Positions 59,787 through 64,000 of a DNA stretch of 64,000 nucleotides are shown piece after piece; within the stretch, counting starts at the first letter, position 1, and every line of letters starts with the position of its first letter. A model generated the notes under the pieces. It ran no database searches and was not told where the DNA came from. It saw only the letters and a list, made by a program, of their open reading frames with translations. Source of the stretch: Tanytarsus gracilentus (taxonomy: Eukaryota; Arthropoda; Insecta; Diptera; Chironomidae); assembly GCA_038502055.1 (NCBI GenBank), contig JAXRKN010000042.1, positions 3,596,001 to 3,660,000 on the forward strand, written 5' to 3'. The translations under genes were made by a program, and so were the position numbers.

Positions 59787-60505
59787 TTAATATAAAGAAT
59801 TAGGAAAAATGTAATTGACAATGTTTCTAATTTCTTCATTTGCATGTGTCGCGATAAACTGTGGCGCATCTCTTAATTGTCTTATGATTGACAGCGCACT
59901 CGCTACGTCAATTATGTCTCGGATGTTCAACCAGTTGTTTGCTTGCTGGAGTTCCGCCGCTCGATTTAACATGGCAGGACGTACTGGTGGTAACGGGAGT
60001 AGGAACGCTGGATAATTCACGTACTCGATTAAAAAGACTTCAGGTGTCGGTGAAAAAACAAAGTTTTTGCGAGCGATGCCGCATTGGAGAGCTCGCGCTA
60101 CAACACCCTCACGTTTAATTCGCTCAATCAAATTTATGGCTACTTGAGCGTTGATTATGATGTCGTTCAGCCATCCATTACTGGTAAAAAGGGCAGTTAA
60201 ATCGTGACGTGTGACATCAACTTTTTTGACAGTCCGGACGATTTCAGTTGGATCAGTATTGTAAGAGATTGCAAGAACGTCTTTTTGATGTTGGTTTAGT
60301 GAAGGATACAAGTTGTAATACTGTTCCTTTTTATGGAATGTATTATCGTGTCTTCTAGCACTCGTATAACACAAGTAACGATTGCATTCGTAGCAAAACA
60401 CTTTTGAGTGAACGAAAAGGTGTAATTTAAAATTTGGCGTTGACTTCACTGTAGTTCCACAAACATCACCAGATCCATTTTTAAACAAACAGACAAATCT
60501 TTTTT
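59787..60505 (-). CDS. Terminal exon with zinc-binding segment and Ulp1-like start motif (unrecognised gene)
   Basis: An exon of about 238 codons opened by a strong acceptor (TTTTTTTTGTTTCAG) at 60505, phase 2 start, ended by a stop at 59787. First comes a Cys/His region (VCLFKNGSGDVCGTT, LHLFVHSKVFCYECNRYLC, then RRHDNTFH). The CG...H...H...CYECNRYLC spacing recalls a partial UBP-type zinc finger. Then RHDLTALFTSNGWLNDIIIN resembles the opening of Ulp1/SENP cysteine peptidases (motif WLND.IIN). The following 150 residues show none of the catalytic His, Asp and Cys motifs, so an active SUMO protease is not supported; the chain ends IFPNSLY. The 5' exon with an ATG was not found. It could be a non-catalytic derivative, a fragment, or of mobile-element origin. 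Confidence 0.5.
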
Positions 60506-60654
60506 CTGAAACAAAAAAAATTGTGAGTAAATTTTTAAATTCACTAGATTTTCACTTGATAAATTATAATTTAAGGACAGACAAAAGAAAATACAAATCG
60601 ATAAATTTACTCATAAATTTTATGCACTCTAAAAAAATTATATTTGTATATATT

Positions 60655-62347
60655 TTAAATTTTATTAACACATATGTAAATATTATTCAATAAATTTGAT
60701 ATCGCTTTTTTGGAAAAACCAATTCGGGATTGACCCGTAAGGTGAAATAATTCGCAATTCTCTGTTTTGACTACATAGCGAAGTAAGAAATGACTTGATT
60801 TGATGAAAAAAATTTTTCCCAGCCTTCGATAAATCCATCTTATGATGTAGAGTAGGATGATTGATCCCTTGTGAATGTAAATCGTCTTCGGTTCAACAGA
60901 TAGAAAATTTATCAAACTTTTAATAATCCACTTCATGGAGGCAAAGCGTTGATCGTTTAATTCGTTAAAGAAGCTGTGTACGCGGAGAAGTTCTCGGATG
61001 CTCACCAATTCGATTGGTATTATACACGAGTTGTGCACAAATGAAATCGACTTTATCAATTCAAGGACATCTATTAAACTTACGATTCCTTTTTGAATTT
61101 TATCGGAAGAAATCAGCTTTAATTGGGCTTTGTTAATTTTGTGCCAGTCAACCAAACGATGATATTCCAATACAGAATTAATTCGAGCCCAAAAAATTTG
61201 GCGTGAGCCGTAATTTTTTTGCAAATAATATAAATACTCGAGCTCTTCGTCGTCGTCATTAAATTGTTTGAGAGTTGTAACGATTGAATTTTGAATACTA
61301 AATTTTTAAAAAAATTAATTGTAAATAATTATTTAATGAAATTTAAATTTGCATACTTAATTGATTGCCCATGAAGTTGAAAGGTCTTTGGTGTTAAGAT
61401 GGTAAAAATTGCCAATGCACAACTATGATAGCTATCCAAGAGACATTTCTCAGAACGAAGTTTGTGAGACTCAATTGGTCGTTTGAGATTCTAGTAATTA
61501 TAAAAATATATAATTAATTTATTCAAACTATTAATTTTAGCGTAACCCAACAAAGTTGTGGAAAAGGATGAAAAATGTAACACAATGGAAAATGGAACAT
61601 GATTTTCCCAAAAAAAAATATTTATTTTTAAACATGTTTCCCTTTCAGCTTCCCAAACAATATTTTTCTAGAGCCTTATCCTAGGCTTCTTCACAGGACT
61701 TCCCCATGTTACATTTCCAATACTGATCTGTTACAAGTGGGTTTTGAAAAAAAATTTACCATATTAATTGCTTCATCGACGCCGAAAAACGAATAATTGT
61801 TAGTTGACGACGAAAGCATTTTAAAAATGCTGAATTCTTTTTCTCTTTTACTCTTTGTTTTTTTGTTTAACGCCAAATTTTTAATAATTGGCACATCTCG
61901 AAAAAAGGTTCCTGCTAAAATTTCTCCGCCTTCACAATACTCTTCACGAGTCTCAAAACTTATGTTGTTTATGAGTAGGACACCTCTTTTGATGTTATTT
62001 TCACTGAATGGCATGATAACTGGTGGAATTTCATTGAGATTGACAGAGTGGAGTTCTTTAAAAAAAATTTTCACCATTTATGTTATTCACTACCAATTGT
62101 GCTGTGAAGTTTGCAGGCTCTAAGAAATTTTAACTATACTCCATTTTCCCATACATTAATTAAAATTTAAAAACTTACGATTGTGTGATTTTTTGAACAT
62201 CACAGTGTAGTGGACTTTAGGGATTAAACCACAAGATCTCAAACTGTTTGGGGCAAATTCAATAATCGTCTCTCCGGATCTTCTCAACTTTCGAATATCT
62301 CTCATATTAATCATTTCCGTGGAAAGTGTTGAAATTTTCTTCAAAAC
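60655..62347 (-). CDS. Unrecognised multi-exon gene with an apparent +1 frameshift
   Basis: Exons in transcript order: about 62347-62179, 62119-61760, 61490-61357, 61297-60655. The three introns are GT-AG and their phases fit (1, 0, 2). The protein reads VVLKKISTLSTEM..., SLRSCGLIPKVHYTVMFKKS, then PANFTAQLVVNNINGENFF; here a run of eight T ends in a stop, and the frame continues one base further on as ELHSVNLNEIPPVIMPFSEN. It goes on through KRGVLLINNISF, FGVDEAINM, LLDSYHSCALAIFTILTPK, QFNDDDEELEYLYYLQKNY and a helical C-terminal part ending at the stop at 60655. No domain recognised. The first exon may continue from the frame at 62341-62640, across a second frame change or a 46-bp intron (AGA/GTCTCG to GAAG). 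Two frame breaks could mean a decaying gene, sequence errors, or recoding. Confidence 0.55.
61698..61743 (+). repeat. Short interspersed segment shared with 18797-18840
   Basis: Ordered matches CTTCCCCAT, ATTTCCAATACTGATCT, TTACAAGTGGGTT to the copy near 18.8 kb. It lies within the 61491-61759 intron of the unrecognised gene, the longest intron of that gene, so it probably marks an old insertion. Confidence 0.65.
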
Positions 62348-62640
62348 CACATTCGGGGGTGATCGATGATCGATTTTTCCGAGACTCTCCGATTGAGTTG
62401 GTGCTGCATAATGTCATCGTTTTGCGAGTCAGAATCACTTTCATCTTCATATCGAGACTCATTTTGATGAAACGAATTTCCTTGTGGTGGCACGTTGTTA
62501 TAGCTTTGATGATGCTGAGAAGTCATCGGATGCGGTGCTTGATTCTCCTTACATGGGCAATCGAAGCATGTCTCGAAATCAAGCACCGATGACTTCTCAG
62601 CATCATCAATTACCGTCAGATTGCATAAAACCCTTCGAAA
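62341..62640 (-). CDS. Possible 5' exon of the unrecognised gene (Gln/Asp/Ser-rich)
   Basis: Open minus-strand frame without an early ATG; an acceptor-like TTTGTTTCGAAG lies at its start. It encodes LDFETCFDCPCKENQAP and then HPMTSQHHQSYNNVPPQGNS, an acidic stretch ESRYEDESDSDSQNDD and QHQLNRRVSEKS before a TGA at 62341. The first in-frame Met is in HPMTSQHH. It overlaps the next exon in another frame. A 31/37-bp inverted repeat lies within it. Confidence 0.35.
   Translation of the reverse strand, partial: FRRVLCNLTVIDDAEKSSVLDFETCFDCPCKENQAPHPMTSQHHQSYNNVPPQGNSFHQNESRYEDESDSDSQNDDIMQHQLNRRVSEKSIIDHPRMWF
62508..62607. repeat. Inverted repeat (foldback) inside an open frame
   Basis: Left arm 62508-62544 (GATGATGCTGAGAAGTCATC then GGATGCGGTGCTTGATT) and right arm 62577-62607 (AATCAAGCACC then GATGACTTCTCAGCATCATC) are exact complements apart from a 6-bp insert ATGCGG in the left arm. 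The loop is 32 bp. Both arms are translated in the minus-strand frame, as DDAEKSSVLD and NQAPHPMTSQHH. Confidence 0.92.
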
Positions 62641-63351
62641 CAAATAAAATTTGACATTAACTTCATCAAATAAACAAGAAAAGCTAAAAATTATACAAAC
62701 TCACGCGAAACGAAACAAAACATCTGTTCTCACTGAGAACTATTCGAGAACTGAATTTTCAAGTGGAATTTTTTTTATCAACCGAATTTTCTAAATTCGA
62801 AATTCGAAAATTGAGATTTTAAATTTTCAAATAACGTTATTAATATTTTTTTTGTTGAAAACTTGGCATTTCCACCCGGCATCGAAAACATTAAAAAGAT
62901 GATCAATAGTTTAATAATTTTGGATATAAAGCATATTTTATTTTATCATCAATGTGCCATTTTTTAAATGTACGAGAGCGTAAAGGGAATGTGAATATAA
63001 TGAAGAGTTAAATAAAATTGTTGTAACCATAACCCTCAAATAAACGTACAGGTCAGAAGTTTTCAGAAAATTCTTACTTGATCAAAGTTATTTTCAATTT
63101 TTTTCTTTGATCGCAGAGTACTCGAAACGAGCGGCTTGACGCCTACAAACTTTCTAGTTATATGTATATGTGCATGGTGTAGCTGATGATGAGTGGCATT
63201 GAGAGGAATGGAGCATTTTAGATATATGATGGTAGAGACAGGGAAAGTAATAATTAAATAAAAATAACTTTCTTATCGTAGTTTATAAGATGTATAACTT
63301 CATGCGGCTTCTCTTACTAGATTATTTTAAGATAAAACTTAATTATTTTTC
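62641..63351. other. Flanking DNA, nothing seen
   Basis: No supported exon. If the preceding minus-strand gene is real, its 5' end should lie here or to the right. Confidence 0.4.
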
Positions 63352-63515
63352 AAGAGGATCAACCGATGTCAAATCGGTTTTCGCCAGTTTGTAGGGATTG
63401 ACTAGGCCTATCCTTTGAGTATAAGTTTTAATGTTGCACAATGCATGTCTTGGCATTAGAGGTTAAACACTGGTTTTAGAGGTATCCAAAATTAATATAA
63501 AGCAGATCTATAATC
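63352..63515 (+). repeat. Interspersed repeat, copy 2 of 2 in window
   Basis: Same ordered segments as 17210-17384 (GGATCAACCGATGTCAAATC, GCCAGTTTGTAGGG, TTGACTAGGCCTATCCTTTG, TGTCTTGGCATTAGAGG, TCCAAAATTAATATAAAGC) with scattered differences and small indels. Boundaries are approximate. Confidence 0.8.
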
Positions 63516-64000
63516 ACTGTAAGCTTTTTTCACATTTAAAGAGATGTAAATAAGGAAAATTAATAACTATCCATTATTTTCTAATTTAATTGTGTCTTTC
63601 ATAATGAATATTTCAAAAAAATATAATAAAACGTTTAAGTTCTGAGTTATTAAATAACTTTTTTTGGAGAACGAATCTTTGCAAATATTCAAAATAAATA
63701 CATCTCACAATAAAACGTAGAAAAGAGTTTTGCTCAAGCTTATGGAATCGAGCGTAATGCAGTTGCCGCTTACTCATTTTCTTCTTCTTCTTTTAGCCGT
63801 GCGCTGCTACCTTCTGACTTTATTTTTAAATCGTCTTTCGACTAGTGAACCTCGTAGCAATCAAGACTCTATGAAATAAAAAAGTTCAAGGCATAAACTT
63901 AATAAAGCACGAGTTTAAATATCAAGTTTAAAATAAAATAAATTGAACAGTCGTCTGATACCTTTCAATAATATTTTTAAAAATTAAAAAATTACCACAT
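63516..64000. other. Window end, nothing seen
   Basis: AT-rich DNA. A CTTCTTCTTC stretch near 63781 is the only pattern noted. Confidence 0.4.

Noticed and set aside
61709..62077. Possible caspase-like domain (KRGVLLINNISF resembles the caspase RG..LIINN phrase)
   Set aside because: No QACxG or catalytic His motif follows in any exon of the gene; the resemblance is a single short phrase.

Overview
The window is animal nuclear DNA, most likely from a compact, AT-rich dipteran genome; a nematoceran fly such as a midge is the best guess. Reasons: coding exons are split by many short GT-AG introns of roughly 50-70 bp, the recognisable genes are insect orthologues (Optix, Oaz, mind bomb, Cog3, angel, mRpS31), and intergenic DNA is very AT-rich. 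The species is an inference. Gene models were built by hand from reading frames, splice sites and intron phases. For the eight well-supported models the exon lengths sum to a whole number of codons and adjoining phases match.

Layout. 1-6.5 kb: no gene seen, probably cis-regulatory or intronic DNA of Optix. 6.5-8.4 kb (-): Optix (Six3/6 homeobox factor), four coding exons, with the C-terminal exon missing from what I can find. 11.5-12.2 kb (+): a small gene for an acidic protein starting MGCC, a likely double acylation signal; its intron holds a diverged antisense copy of a repeat found as an array further on. 13.5-18.8 kb: a repeat-rich block with a pentanucleotide/spacer array, a 120-bp array that reads like a decayed repeat-protein gene, three palindromic foldback copies and long direct repeats. 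20.1-22.8 kb (-): MFSD6-like transporter. 23.3-24.4 kb (-): secreted leucine-rich-repeat protein with a helical tail. 26.0-31.3 kb (-): active dipeptidyl peptidase IV with two alternative first exons; the distal one is interrupted by a 778-bp hAT-family element with perfect 8-bp target duplications. 32.0-34.8 kb (-): Cog3. 35.8-48 kb (-): Oaz (ZNF423/521 orthologue) with large 5' introns. 50.0-51.3 kb (+): mRpS31. 51.7-56.0 kb (-): mind bomb. 56.4-58.3 kb (-): angel. 59.2-62.6 kb (-): a cluster of exons from genes I do not recognise, including one with a ZnF plus Ulp1-like start motif, and one with clean splicing but an apparent +1 frameshift at a T8 run.

The genes do not form one pathway. 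Optix and Oaz are developmental transcription factors with large empty flanks or introns; mind bomb acts in Notch signalling; Cog3 serves Golgi trafficking; angel acts in RNA turnover; mRpS31 in mitochondrial translation. The most unusual material is the hAT insertion inside a DPP4 start exon, the coding-like 120-bp repeat family, and the unrecognised cluster at 59-62.6 kb.
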